From Betaproteobacteria bacterium UBA2592 (GTDB taxonomy: Bacteria > Pseudomonadota > Gammaproteobacteria > Burkholderiales > Rhodocyclaceae): a stretch of DNA of 21,360 nt. This document shows, piece after piece, positions 1-8,369 of this stretch. The position numbers and the translations under genes are program-made. Each line of letters begins with the position of its first letter. Position 1 is the first letter of the stretch. The notes under the pieces are model-generated. The model saw only the letters and a list, made by a program, of their open reading frames with translations. It searched no databases and was not told where the DNA came from. The DNA is taken from the NCBI GenBank assembly GCA_002340095.1, contig DDKS01000051.1, positions 1-21,360 on the forward strand. Direction: 5' to 3'.

Positions 1-211
1 GTGCAGCCGGCTCCGGGGCGGGGGGCGGGGTGTCGTCCCGGGGGGCGGTCGGTTCAGTCCCGGCCGGTGCTTCCGGGGCGGCCACCAGATGTTTCAGGGC
101 GTTGAAGGGTTGGCGGCAGTTGCCGCAGCGCACCATGCCGGCCCTGGCCTGGAGCTGCTCCCCGGAGAGGCGGAAGGTGGTGGCGCAGGCGGGGCAGCGG
201 GTCAGGAACAT
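1..211 (-). CDS. Zinc-ribbon (MJ0042/DUF3426-type) protein, N-terminal part
   Basis: The start and first 70 codons of a gene that runs off the left edge. The N-terminus shows two cysteine knuckles, CPAC at residues 6-9 and CGNC at 29-32, spaced as in the MJ0042-type zinc ribbon that opens DUF3426 proteins of betaproteobacteria. A Pro/Ala/Glu-rich low-complexity stretch follows. Full-length family members usually go on to a transmembrane helix and a DUF3426 domain, which would lie outside the window. The ATG overlaps the end of prmA by 10 bp (ATGTTCCTGA), so translation is probably coupled. The zinc ribbon is seen directly. The family assignment is from knowledge of prmA neighbourhoods, and the molecular function is unknown. 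Confidence 0.8.
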   Translation of the reverse strand, partial: MFLTRCPACATTFRLSGEQLQARAGMVRCGNCRQPFNALKHLVAAPEAPAGTEPTAPRDDTPPPAPEPAA

Positions 212-1101
212 GGGCGGGTACCGGACAGGCAGACCCAGCCTTCCCGGCTGTCTGCAACACCGAGGGGAATCCAGGCCGCGTAGATGCGCATGATTTCCTC
301 CGCCTGTTCGGCCAGGATGCCCGACAGGGCGAGCTTGCCGCCGGGACGCACGTGGGCACAGATGGCCGGCGCCAGGAGGCGCAGGGGGTTGGAGAGGATG
401 TTGGCCACCACCCGGTCGTATTCGCCCGCCAGGGGGGCGGCGGAATCCTCGAAGCGGGCCTGGACCCGGTTGCGTTCGGCGTTGTCCCGGGCGGCGCTGA
501 CGGCTTGGGGGTCGATGTCCACGCCGGCGACCGTGGCGGCGCCGAGGCGGGCGGCGGCAATGGCGAGGATGCCGGAGCCGCAGCCGTAATCCAGCACACT
601 GCAGCCGGGCGTCACTTCCCGCTCCAGCCATTCCAGACAGAGCCGGGTGGTGGGGTGGGAGCCGGTGCCGAAGGCCATGCCCGGGTCCAGCACCAGGTTG
701 ATCGCGGCCGGATCCGGGCTTGTGTGCCAGGAGGGCACGATCCAGAGGCGGTCGGAAATGCGGATCGGATCGAACTGGGCCTGGGTGAGCTGCACCCAGT
801 TCTGCTCCTCCACCCGTGCCAGGGCGAAATCCGGCACCCGGGGCAGCTGCAGGGCCGCAGCGGCTTCCGCCATCATCCGGCCCACCGGCGCGTCTTCGGC
901 GAACAGGGCGACGATGCGGGAGTGTTCCCAGGCGGTGGCCGGGGTTTCCATGCCTGGCTCGCCGAACTGGGGCTTTTCCTCCGGGGTGCCGGCATCCGCA
1001 TCCTCGATGCTGGCGGAGAGGGCGCCCGCCTCCAGCAGGGCGTCGCACAGAGGCTCGGCCGTGGCGGCGTCGGTGAGGAAGGAGGCGCTGATCCAGGCCA
1101 T
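202..1101 (-). CDS. prmA: Ribosomal protein L11 methyltransferase
   Basis: Encodes a 299-residue cytoplasmic SAM-dependent methyltransferase that trimethylates ribosomal protein L11. The length matches the family (about 293 in E. coli). The N-terminal half is the substrate-recognition domain. The catalytic half carries GTGSHPTT (residues 145-152), the SAM-binding loop VLDYGCGSG (169-177), the acidic VDIDP strand end and the NIL motif (234-236) typical of PrmA. The ATG lies 3 bp after the accC stop (TAAACCATG), so the gene is probably translated as part of the accB-accC transcript. Its 3' end overlaps the zinc-ribbon gene. Placement directly after accC is common in betaproteobacteria. Nothing looks damaged. 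Confidence 0.95.
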   Translation of the reverse strand: MAWISASFLTDAATAEPLCDALLEAGALSASIEDADAGTPEEKPQFGEPGMETPATAWEHSRIVALFAEDAPVGRMMAEAAAALQLPRVPDFALARVEEQNWVQLTQAQFDPIRISDRLWIVPSWHTSPDPAAINLVLDPGMAFGTGSHPTTRLCLEWLEREVTPGCSVLDYGCGSGILAIAAARLGAATVAGVDIDPQAVSAARDNAERNRVQARFEDSAAPLAGEYDRVVANILSNPLRLLAPAICAHVRPGGKLALSGILAEQAEEIMRIYAAWIPLGVADSREGWVCLSGTRPCS

Positions 1102-1104
1102 GGT

Positions 1105-2463
1105 TTATTGCTTGACCTCGCCCTTGTCGGCCAGCTTCTGTTCCAGGTAATGGATGCTGGTGCCGCCTTCGATGAAACGGGCGTCCTGCATCAGTTCCTG
1201 GTGCAGGGGGATGTTGGTCTTGATGCCTTCGATGCCCATTTCGGACAGGGCGATGCGCATGCGGCGGATGGCCTGTTCCCGGGTGTCGCCGTAGGCGATG
1301 ACCTTGGCCACCATGGAATCGTAGTGGGGCGGTACCGTGTAACCCTGGTAGATGTGGGAATCGACCCGGATGCCAGGGCCGCCGGGCGGATGATAGAAGT
1401 TGATCTTGCCGGGACAGGGTACGAACGTGAAGGGATCTTCGGCGTTGATGCGGCATTCGATGGCGTGGCCGCGGAAGGTGATGTCACGTTGCCGGAAGCG
1501 CAGTTTCTCGCCGAAGGCGACGCGGATCTGCTCCTGGACGATGTCGATGCCGGTGATGGCCTCGGTGACCGGGTGCTCCACCTGGACCCGGGTGTTCATC
1601 TCGATGAAGTAGAACTCGCCGTTCTCGTACAGGAACTCGAAGGTGCCGGCGCCCCGGTAGCCGATCTTGCGGCAGGCTTCGGCGCAGCGCTCGCCAATGC
1701 GGGAGATGAGCCGGGGCGGAATATGGGGGGCCGGAGCTTCCTCGATCACCTTCTGGTGGCGGCGCTGCATCGAGCAGTCCCGTTCGCCCAGATAGACGGC
1801 GTTGCCATGCTGGTCGGCCAGTACCTGGATTTCCACGTGGCGAGGGTTTTCCAGATACTTCTCCATATACACCACCGGGTTGCCGAAGGCGCTTTGAGCT
1901 TCGGAACGGGTCATCTGCACGGCGTTGATCAGGGCGGCTTCGGTGTGCACCACTCGCATGCCGCGCCCGCCGCCGCCCCCGGCAGCCTTGATGATGACCG
2001 GATAGCCCACGGCCCGGGCGATCTTGACGATCTCCTTGGGGTCCTCGGGCAGGGCTCCATCGGAGCCGGGCACGCAGGGCACGCCCGCAGCTTTCATGGC
2101 GTCCTTGGCCGACACCTTGTCACCCATCAGACGGATGGTTTCGGCCCGGGGGCCGATGAAGACGAAACCGGAGGATTCGACCCGTTCGGCGAAGTCGGCG
2201 TTTTCCGAGAGAAAGCCGTAGCCCGGGTGGATGGCCTGGGCGTCGGTGACTTCGGCGGCCGAAATGATGGCCGGGACGTTCAGGTAGCTCTGGGCCGAGG
2301 CAGCCGGGCCGATGCAAACCGATTCATCGGCCAGCTTCACGTATTTGGCGTCCCTGTCCGCTTCGGAATGCACTACGACCGTCTTGATGCCCAGTTCCCG
2401 GCAGGCACGCTGCACCCGGAGGGCGATTTCGCCGCGATTGGCGATCAGAATTTTTTCAAACAT
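1105..2463 (-). CDS. accC: Acetyl-CoA carboxylase, biotin carboxylase subunit
   Basis: A 452-residue ATP-grasp enzyme that carboxylates biotin on AccB, the first half-reaction of malonyl-CoA synthesis for fatty acids. Visible are the N-terminal biotin carboxylase domain (MFEKILIANRGEIA), the ATP-binding glycine loop KAAGGGGGRGM (about residues 158-168), the catalytic stretch EMNTRVQVEHPVTE (near 287-300) and the C-terminal biotin carboxylase domain. The start at 2463 is chosen because it matches the family N-terminus and has AGGAG about 8 bp upstream. An in-frame ATG 18 codons earlier adds unconserved sequence. It lies 94 bp downstream of accB and 3 bp upstream of prmA. Confidence 0.97.
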   Translation of the reverse strand: MFEKILIANRGEIALRVQRACRELGIKTVVVHSEADRDAKYVKLADESVCIGPAASAQSYLNVPAIISAAEVTDAQAIHPGYGFLSENADFAERVESSGFVFIGPRAETIRLMGDKVSAKDAMKAAGVPCVPGSDGALPEDPKEIVKIARAVGYPVIIKAAGGGGGRGMRVVHTEAALINAVQMTRSEAQSAFGNPVVYMEKYLENPRHVEIQVLADQHGNAVYLGERDCSMQRRHQKVIEEAPAPHIPPRLISRIGERCAEACRKIGYRGAGTFEFLYENGEFYFIEMNTRVQVEHPVTEAITGIDIVQEQIRVAFGEKLRFRQRDITFRGHAIECRINAEDPFTFVPCPGKINFYHPPGGPGIRVDSHIYQGYTVPPHYDSMVAKVIAYGDTREQAIRRMRIALSEMGIEGIKTNIPLHQELMQDARFIEGGTSIHYLEQKLADKGEVKQ

Positions 2464-2557
2464 GGGTTTCTCCTGCGGCGCAACCGCCCTGGCCGCCCGG
2501 GTGCGCTGTTGCGGCATTCCCGGTGGTCAGGCTTTTTACACGCATGATCGCGGCAAG

Positions 2558-3013
2558 TTAGCCGATGATGAACAGGGGTTCGCCGAACTCGACCGGCTGG
2601 CCGTTCTCCACGAGGATGGCCTTGATGACGCCGGAGGCGTCCGCCTCGATCTCGTTCAGGAGCTTCATGGCCTCGATGATGCACAGGGTGTCGCCTTCCT
2701 TGACCGCCTGGCCCACTTCCACGAAGGCGTTGGCGCCGGGGGAGGGGGAGCGGTAGAAGGTGCCGACCATGGGCGACTTGACGACATGCCCGTCGGGCAT
2801 GTCGTCCTCGTCGTCCAGGTCCACGGGGCTGGAAGTGGCCGGGCTGCCCGGCTGGGGCGCGGCCATGGGGATCTGGTAATGTTGCACGGGGGCGGCGCCG
2901 GCCGGGGCGAACTTGGCGATGCGCACCTTTTCTTCGCCTTCGGTCACTTCCAGTTCGGAAATGCCGGATTCTTGCACCAGATCGATCAGTTTCTTGAGTT
3001 TGCGCAGGTCCAT
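2558..3013 (-). CDS. accB: Acetyl-CoA carboxylase biotin carboxyl carrier protein
   Basis: A 151-residue biotin carrier that shuttles carboxybiotin between AccC and the AccAD carboxyltransferase. The N-terminus (MDLRKLKKLIDLV) is typical. A flexible Pro/Ala-rich linker spans about residues 38-75. The C-terminal biotinyl domain (about 76-151) holds EAMKLLNEIEAD, with K117 as the expected biotinylated lysine. A thumb segment (SPSPGANAFVEVGQ) sits before it, as in bacterial AccB. A clear AGGAG lies 8 bp upstream of the ATG. The gene is preceded by aroQ and followed by accC, a common betaproteobacterial order. Confidence 0.97.
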   Translation of the reverse strand: MDLRKLKKLIDLVQESGISELEVTEGEEKVRIAKFAPAGAAPVQHYQIPMAAPQPGSPATSSPVDLDDEDDMPDGHVVKSPMVGTFYRSPSPGANAFVEVGQAVKEGDTLCIIEAMKLLNEIEADASGVIKAILVENGQPVEFGEPLFIIG

Positions 3014-3060
3014 GGGGATCTCCTGGAATCCGTAAACGGGAGCGGCCGGAAGGGTCCGGC

Positions 3061-3582
3061 TCAGTCCCCGGAGAGTTGATTGATGAGGAATTCGAGGGCG
3101 AGGTGGTAACTGTCCTGGCCCAGACCGGAAATGACCCCCTGGGCCAGGTCCGAGAAGTAGGAGTGCTGCCGGAAGGGTTCCCGGGCATGCACGTTGGAGA
3201 GATGCACCTCGACGAAGGGGATGGCGACGGCCGCCAGGGCATCGCGGATTGCCACGCTGGTATGGGTCCAGGCGGCCGGATTGATGATGATGCGGTCCAC
3301 GCCTTCCTGCCGGGCGGCGTGGATGCGCTCGATCATCTCGCCTTCGTGATTGGTCTGGAAGGCTTCCAGCGCCATGCCGGCCGTTCCGGCCCGGCGGGCC
3401 AGGGCGGCATTGATGTCGGCCAGGGTGGCGGCACCGTAATGTTGGGGTTCCCGGGTGCCGAGGAGGTTGAGATTGGGGCCGTGCAGCACCAGCAGGCGGG
3501 CCTTGATGGCGGTCCCGGAAGCAGATTTTGGCTTCGTCATGGCGGCAAGTTTGCCGTAATTCGCAGCAAATTGTCCAGTCAT
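3061..3582 (-). CDS. aroQ: 3-Dehydroquinate dehydratase, type II
   Basis: Catalyses dehydration of 3-dehydroquinate to 3-dehydroshikimate, step 3 of the shikimate pathway. Type II signatures are clear: LVLHGPNLNLLGTREPQHYG (residues 31-50, with the catalytic tyrosine at 49), NPAAWTHTS (101-109) and HLSNVHARE (127-135). The 173-residue frame is somewhat longer than typical (about 145-150) because the first 27 residues precede the conserved core. The ATG at 3582 sits 1 bp after the thioredoxin stop (TAGAATG), which favours coupled translation. ATG 3540 (residue 15) is a plausible alternative. Neither has a strong ribosome binding site. The family call is very secure and the exact start is not. 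Confidence 0.94.
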   Translation of the reverse strand: MTGQFAANYGKLAAMTKPKSASGTAIKARLLVLHGPNLNLLGTREPQHYGAATLADINAALARRAGTAGMALEAFQTNHEGEMIERIHAARQEGVDRIIINPAAWTHTSVAIRDALAAVAIPFVEVHLSNVHAREPFRQHSYFSDLAQGVISGLGQDSYHLALEFLINQLSGD

Positions 3583-3583
3583 T

Positions 3584-4141
3584 CTATGGTGGTCCCGGAG
3601 GGCTGACGGCGGCCTGCAGCAGGCTGTCCAGCTCGGCTTCCCGGAGTCCGCCCAGCTTCATGGCGTGCACCTGGCCATCGGCCCGGATCACCAGGGTGAA
3701 GGGCAGGCCCAGGGCCTGATTGCCCAGTTCCCGGGTCAGTTCCTGGATGCCGTTGCCTCCTACCAGCAGGGGGTAGGAAACGGGCGAGGCGGCGGCGAAT
3801 CTGCGCACGTTCTGCGCCGAATCGACGGCAATTCCCACGAATTGCACGCCGCGTTCCTGCCATTGCCGCTGCAGGCGTGAAAAGGCGGGCATTTCCTCCT
3901 TGCAGGGCGGGCACCAGGTAGCCCAGAAATTCACCACCAGCGTCCTGCCCTGCCATTGGGCGAGGCTGACCTCCTGCCCTTGAGCATCGGGCAGGCGCAA
4001 CTGCAGCAGGCGTTGCAGGGTCTGGGGCGGCGTCTTGGGGGAGGACGTGGCGGAATCTGCCGGGCGGCTCTGGAAGTGCATTCCGGCAAACAGGGCCGTG
4101 GCGGCCAGGAGCAGCAGCCCGAGGAGCTTCGGGACGTTCAT
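3584..4141 (-). CDS. TlpA-like thiol:disulfide oxidoreductase, membrane-anchored
   Basis: A 185-residue thioredoxin-fold protein. An N-terminal hydrophobic helix (about residues 4-21) acts as a signal anchor or signal peptide and places the domain in the periplasm. The redoxin domain has the active site WCPPC (76-80) within NFWATWCPPCKEEMP and the cis-proline segment GLPFT (P147). This is the TlpA/ResA/CcmG type, which generally reduces disulfides in periplasmic or cytochrome-c-maturation clients; the partner here cannot be told. The ATG overlaps the preceding gene by ATGA, and the stop is 1 bp from aroQ, so it is embedded in the operon. The surrounding operon is not a cytochrome-c biogenesis cluster. 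Confidence 0.88.
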   Translation of the reverse strand: MNVPKLLGLLLLAATALFAGMHFQSRPADSATSSPKTPPQTLQRLLQLRLPDAQGQEVSLAQWQGRTLVVNFWATWCPPCKEEMPAFSRLQRQWQERGVQFVGIAVDSAQNVRRFAAASPVSYPLLVGGNGIQELTRELGNQALGLPFTLVIRADGQVHAMKLGGLREAELDSLLQAAVSPPGPP

Positions 4142-4740
4142 GGAGTGTGCGCCAGCAGTTGTTTCACGGTGTCGAGCCGGGCCCGTTCCCGGGGGCGGCC
4201 GTCCCGGTGGTGGAAGGTATGGCGCTCCATCCGGGGGGGGAAGATGAGCAGATTGAATTCCGCTCGCGGCGTAAACAACTGCAAGGCGGCCTCGGCTTTC
4301 TCGTGACGAGGCTCCACATGTTCGAAATCCATGCCTTGGTCGAGCAGGAAGATCTCCACTTCCTTGGCGCTGTCGGCAAACAGCATCAGGTCGATGGCGG
4401 AGAAGGTCCCGGCCGTCCCTTCGAGTACGGCGCCGGTGAGATAGGGGCGGAAATCGGCGAGAATTTCCATGATCCTGGCGGCTTCTTCGCGCAATTGGCG
4501 CAACTTTGCTGGCTGGGTTTCGCTCTGGTAGAGGGCCTGGTAGAGCCGCAGCTCCGCTTCCACTTCGTTGTTGTCGGGCAGGGTGGTGGATTCTGGCAGC
4601 CCGAGCAGACGGGCGGCCTTCTTCTTGGCCAGCCCGATGTCGGTGATGCCGTCCTGGGCCATGAGCCGGGCGGCGGTGCTGGCGACGCGGGTGCGGGAGA
4701 TGCCCTGGCGGGGTGTCCGGGGACGTTCGTGGCGGGCCAT
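4138..4740 (-). CDS. Conserved protein of unknown function, possible degenerate nucleotidyltransferase fold
   Basis: A roughly 200-residue soluble protein that I do not recognise with certainty. The N-terminus is basic and contains ARLMAQDGITDIGLAKKKAARLLG. A central helical segment follows, and then TGAVLEGTAGTFSAIDLMLF. That last stretch resembles the G-S...SD-hydrophobic-D/E site of minimal nucleotidyltransferases, but alanine stands where the first acidic residue is expected, so activity is doubtful. I recall similar proteins next to mpl in other betaproteobacteria. The start at 4740 has AGG about 7 bp upstream; a frame extension of 14 codons looks unconserved. A TAAAAT on the minus strand (4783-4788), 43 bp before the ATG, could be its -10. 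The end overlaps the thioredoxin gene by ATGA. Confidence 0.75.
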   Translation of the reverse strand: MARHERPRTPRQGISRTRVASTAARLMAQDGITDIGLAKKKAARLLGLPESTTLPDNNEVEAELRLYQALYQSETQPAKLRQLREEAARIMEILADFRPYLTGAVLEGTAGTFSAIDLMLFADSAKEVEIFLLDQGMDFEHVEPRHEKAEAALQLFTPRAEFNLLIFPPRMERHTFHHRDGRPRERARLDTVKQLLAHTP

Positions 4741-4811
4741 GGAAGCCTCGTCTGTTTGGGTATCAAGTAGAATGGCGGCCAATTTTAACCGTTCTCTCGG
4801 GAAAAACTTTC

Positions 4812-6161
4812 ATGCACATTCACATCCTCGGCATCTGCGGCACATTCATGGGGGGCGTCGCCCAGCTGGCCCGGGCTGCCGGGCACCGGGTCACCGGCTG
4901 CGATGCGAACGTGTATCCCCCTATGAGCGAGCAGTTGCAGGCGGCCGGCATCGAGCTCACCCAGGGTTACGACCCTGCCCAGCTGGCCCAGAAGCCCGAT
5001 GTGTTCGTGGTGGGCAATGCCATTTCCCGGGGTAATCCCCTGCTGGAAGCGATTCTTGATCAGGGGCTGCCCTATGTGTCCGGTCCCCAGTGGCTGGCCG
5101 ATCATGTGCTCCAGGGGCGTTGGGTGCTGGGGGTGGCGGGTACCCACGGCAAGACCACCACGGCTTCGATGCTGGCCTGGATTCTTGAGGATGCCGGCAT
5201 GGCGCCGGGCTTTCTGATCGGTGGGGTCCCTCTCAATTTTTCCGTCTCGGCCCGGCTCGGGGAGACTCCCTTCTTCGTGATCGAGGCCGATGAATACGAC
5301 ACGGCCTTCTGCGACAAGCGCTCCAAGTTCATCCATTATCGGCCCCGGACCCTGGTGCTCAATAACCTGGAGTTCGACCATGCGGACATCTTCGCGGATC
5401 TGGCAGCCATCGAGACACAGTTTCATCATCTGGTGCGCACCCTGCCGGCTGCCGGGCTGATCGTGAGCAATGCGCGCGAGGCGAGCCTGGAACGGGTGCT
5501 GGCCCGGGGCTGCTGGACTCCCGTGCAGTATTTCAATGATGTGGCCGGATACCGGGTCGACGGTGACGATGCCGACGGTTCCCTGGTGTTGCACGGTCCC
5601 GGGGGCGAGATTGCCCGCACGGTCTGGGCCCTGGCCGGCGAGCACAACCGGGCCAATGCCTGTGCCGCCCTGCTGGCGGCCCGGCATGTGGGGGTGAGTC
5701 TGGAGCAGGGGCTGGATTCCCTGTCCCGCTTCCAGAACGTCAAGCGTCGCCTGGAAGTGCGGGGCGAGGCCGGGGGCGTGACGGTGTACGACGATTTCGC
5801 CCATCACCCCACGGCCATCGAGACCACCCTGGCCGGGCTGCGCCGCAAGGTCGGGGCGGCACGCATCCTGGCGGTGCTGGAGCCCCGCTCCAACACCATG
5901 AAGCTGGGGGTGATGAAGGACCGGCTGGCGGGCAGCCTGACCCGGGCCGACCGGGTGTACTGCTACGCCGCCAACCTGGGCTGGGATGCGGCCGGGGCCC
6001 TGGCGCCCCTGGGGGAACTGGCGCGGGTCGAGGAGGATCTGGAGCGGCTGGTCGGGCAGGTGGTGGCCGAAGCCCGGCCCGGAGACCATGTGCTGGTCAT
6101 GAGCAATGGCGGTTTCGGCGGCATCCACGCCCGCCTGCTGCAGGCCCTGGCGGAAAAATGA
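4812..6161 (+). CDS. mpl: UDP-N-acetylmuramate:L-alanyl-gamma-D-glutamyl-meso-diaminopimelate ligase
   Basis: A Mur-ligase family enzyme of 449 residues (E. coli Mpl has 457). It attaches recycled tripeptide from turned-over murein to UDP-MurNAc in the cytoplasm. It opens with the Mpl-specific MHIHILGICGTFMGG, which separates it from MurC. The ATP loop GTHGKTTT is at residues 110-117, EADEYDTAFCDKRSKF follows, then the EPRSNTMKLG segment and the C-terminal GFGGIHARLL. The start at 4812 fits the family N-terminus; a 33-codon in-frame extension overlaps the divergent gene and is not conserved. It is transcribed divergently from the unknown gene, with only 71 bp between them. No clear terminator follows. 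Confidence 0.96.
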   Translation: MHIHILGICGTFMGGVAQLARAAGHRVTGCDANVYPPMSEQLQAAGIELTQGYDPAQLAQKPDVFVVGNAISRGNPLLEAILDQGLPYVSGPQWLADHVLQGRWVLGVAGTHGKTTTASMLAWILEDAGMAPGFLIGGVPLNFSVSARLGETPFFVIEADEYDTAFCDKRSKFIHYRPRTLVLNNLEFDHADIFADLAAIETQFHHLVRTLPAAGLIVSNAREASLERVLARGCWTPVQYFNDVAGYRVDGDDADGSLVLHGPGGEIARTVWALAGEHNRANACAALLAARHVGVSLEQGLDSLSRFQNVKRRLEVRGEAGGVTVYDDFAHHPTAIETTLAGLRRKVGAARILAVLEPRSNTMKLGVMKDRLAGSLTRADRVYCYAANLGWDAAGALAPLGELARVEEDLERLVGQVVAEARPGDHVLVMSNGGFGGIHARLLQALAEK

Positions 6162-6399
6162 CCGGCCCGGCCGCCCGTGCCGGCTGCCGCATTGCGCTTT
6201 TTATTTGATTTTCTTCGTGTTTTGTGGAAAATGTCGGCCTTCGAGTCGCCGGGCGAGCCCCCGGTGCGTGTGCATGGGTTGATTTCTTTTTGGGAAATTT
6301 GGCCGGGGCTTATTCCGGTTTGTTGCGGCCATGGCGATCTGCCATCCGGGTGCCGCTGAGTGAGAGGGCCGCTGCAAGGGCGGTCGTTGGGAGTGTGTG

Positions 6400-8301
6400 A
6401 TGTCTGAAGTCGTTGAATCCTTTGCCCAGTTGGGCTTGTCCGAAAATCTCTTGCGCGGTCTCGCCGACGTGGGTTACGAAACCCCGTCCCCGATCCAGGC
6501 CGAATGCATCCCCGTTCTGCTGGAAGGCAAGGACCTGCTGGGCATGGCCCAGACCGGCACCGGCAAGACCGCCGCCTTTGCCATTCCCATCCTGAATCAG
6601 CTGGATCTGGCCTGCGCCACGCCCCAGGCCCTGGTGCTGACGCCCACCCGGGAACTGGCCATCCAGGTGGCGGAAGCCTTCGTCAAGTATGCCCGGCACA
6701 TGCCCGGCTTCCACGTGCTGCCCATTTACGGCGGCCAGAGCTATGGCATCCAGCTGAAGCAGTTGTCCCGGGGCGCCCACGTGATCGTTGGTACCCCCGG
6801 CCGCATCATGGACCACCTGGAACGCAGCAGTCTTTCCCTGACCGGTCTGAAAACCCTGGTGCTGGATGAAGCCGACGAAATGCTGCGCATGGGCTTCATC
6901 GACGACGTGGAGTGGATTCTTAAACACACTCCCGCCGAGCGTCAGACGGCCCTGTTCTCTGCCACTATGCCGGAAGCCATCCGCCGGGTGGCCCAGAATT
7001 ACCTGCTCGACCCCCAGGAAGTGAAGATCAAGTCTGCCACCCAGACCGTGGCCGCCATCCGTCAGTGCTACTGGCAGGTCTCCGGTGTGCATAAGCTGGA
7101 TGCCCTGACCCGCATCCTGGAAGTGGAAGACGACCTGGACGCCGCCATCATTTTCGTGCGTACCAAGATTGCCACCGAAGAACTGGCCCAAAAGCTGGAA
7201 GCCCGGGGCTATTCTGCCGCAGCCCTGAACGGTGACATGAACCAGCAGGCCCGGGAGCGTGCCATTGAACAGTTGAAGTCCGGCAGCCTCGACATCATCA
7301 TCGCCACCGACGTGGCCGCCCGGGGCATCGACGTGCCCCGCATCAGCCACGTGATCAATTACGACATCCCCTACGATGCCGAAGCCTATGTGCACCGCAT
7401 CGGCCGTACCGGCCGGGCTGGCCGCACCGGTACGGCCATCCTGTTTGTGGCGCCCCGGGAAATGCGCATGTTGCGCACCATCGAACGGGTTACCCGCCAG
7501 CCCATCGAGCATCTGAACCTCCCCACCCAGCAGGCCGTGACCGATAAACGGGTGGCCAATTTCAAGGAGCGTGTGGCCAAGGTCCTGAGCTCCGAAGATC
7601 TCGATTTCTTCGAGAACCTGGTGGCCGATCTGGCTTCCGAGCAGGAAGCTTCCCCCGAGCGGGTGGCGGCCGCCCTGGCCTTTATGGCCCAGAAGGATCG
7701 TCCCTTGCAGCTCGATGAAAAGGCCCAGCCCCAGGCGCGGGATTCCGGCGATCGTCCAGCCCGGGGCAACCGTTCCGAGCGCCCCCGACGCGAGCGGGAT
7801 GCTGGCAGCGAGGAGCGCCCGCCTCGTCGGGAACGCCCTGCCTTCGCCCGTGAAGTGAGCGAGGATGACCGTGGCAACGCCGTGGTGATGGTGCCTTACC
7901 GCATCGAGGTGGGGCGTAGCCAGGGCGCCACCCCCAAGGATATCGTCGGCGCCATCGCCAACGAGGCGGATCTGCCCAGCCGGCTGATCGGGCGCATTGA
8001 TCTGTTCGATGACTACAGCATCGTTGATCTGCCTGATGATCTGGACCGGGAGACCCTGAACATCCTGCGCAGCGCCTGGGTGCGCCGGCGTCAGCTCAAC
8101 ATCAGCCGGGCCGATGGCAGCGTCTTGGCTGCCGACAGCCGCATGCCCCGCAAGGGTTCGGGCAAGGCCCACCCCGGCAAGCCCCATGGGGGGGAACGCT
8201 TTTCCGAGCGGCCCTACGGCAACAAGCCGGGGTGGAAGGGGGATCGCCCTGCCGGTGGTGGCGGCAAGCCCTTCAAGAAGCGCGAGCACCGGGGTGAATA
8301 A
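6400..8301 (+). CDS. deaD: DEAD-box ATP-dependent RNA helicase, DeaD/CsdA-like
   Basis: A 633-residue RNA helicase, probably acting in ribosome assembly, RNA decay or cold adaptation. Motifs are intact: Q motif near residues 8-33, AQTGTGKT (50-57), PTRELA (82-87), TPGR (132-135), DEAD (156-159), SAT (177-179) and HRIGRTGR in the second RecA domain. An Arg/Glu/Pro-rich linker (about 445-480) leads to a DbpA/CsdA-type RNA-binding domain (about 485-572). A basic Gly/Lys-rich tail follows, as in CsdA. The ATG at 6400 has GGGAG 6 bp upstream; the adjacent in-frame GTG at 6397 is too close to it. The 238-bp gap before it could hold a long leader, common for cold-inducible helicases. The symbol is by architecture. 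Confidence 0.9.
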   Translation: MSEVVESFAQLGLSENLLRGLADVGYETPSPIQAECIPVLLEGKDLLGMAQTGTGKTAAFAIPILNQLDLACATPQALVLTPTRELAIQVAEAFVKYARHMPGFHVLPIYGGQSYGIQLKQLSRGAHVIVGTPGRIMDHLERSSLSLTGLKTLVLDEADEMLRMGFIDDVEWILKHTPAERQTALFSATMPEAIRRVAQNYLLDPQEVKIKSATQTVAAIRQCYWQVSGVHKLDALTRILEVEDDLDAAIIFVRTKIATEELAQKLEARGYSAAALNGDMNQQARERAIEQLKSGSLDIIIATDVAARGIDVPRISHVINYDIPYDAEAYVHRIGRTGRAGRTGTAILFVAPREMRMLRTIERVTRQPIEHLNLPTQQAVTDKRVANFKERVAKVLSSEDLDFFENLVADLASEQEASPERVAAALAFMAQKDRPLQLDEKAQPQARDSGDRPARGNRSERPRRERDAGSEERPPRRERPAFAREVSEDDRGNAVVMVPYRIEVGRSQGATPKDIVGAIANEADLPSRLIGRIDLFDDYSIVDLPDDLDRETLNILRSAWVRRRQLNISRADGSVLAADSRMPRKGSGKAHPGKPHGGERFSERPYGNKPGWKGDRPAGGGGKPFKKREHRGE

Positions 8302-8318
8302 GCGCCTGCCGCGCCAGT

Positions 8319-8351
8319 AAAAACGACGAAGGGGCCGGCAGGCCCCTTCGT
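8319..8351. terminator. Bidirectional hairpin terminator between the helicase gene and glnS
   Basis: A perfect 11-bp stem, ACGAAGGGGCC (8326-8336) paired with GGCCCCTTCGT (8341-8351) around a GGCA loop, sits between two convergent genes. Read on the minus strand, the stem is followed within two bases by five T residues, which suits termination of glnS. On the plus strand only a short TTC follows, so termination of helicase transcripts may be weaker. Confidence 0.85.
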
Positions 8352-8369
8352 TCATGGTGCGGCCCTTTC

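Noticed and set aside
352..2547. A 731-codon open frame on the plus strand opposite prmA and accC
   Set aside because: It is antisense to two clearly conserved genes; its translation is Gly/Ala/Asp/His-rich with no recognisable domain. Such frames arise from codon bias in high-GC DNA.
4785..6128. A 447-codon open frame on the minus strand opposite mpl
   Set aside because: It is rich in His, Gln, Pro and Gly, with no domain; mpl on the other strand is unambiguous.
6162..6399. Small RNA, leader peptide or promoter in the gap before the helicase gene
   Set aside because: There is an AT-rich patch (about 6190-6235), but no -35/-10 pair at acceptable spacing, no convincing terminator after mpl and no conserved short frame. 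I see nothing definite here.
6310..8355. A 681-codon open frame on the minus strand opposite the helicase gene
   Set aside because: It is a mirror of a conserved DEAD-box gene, lacks any motif, and would read through the terminator hairpin.
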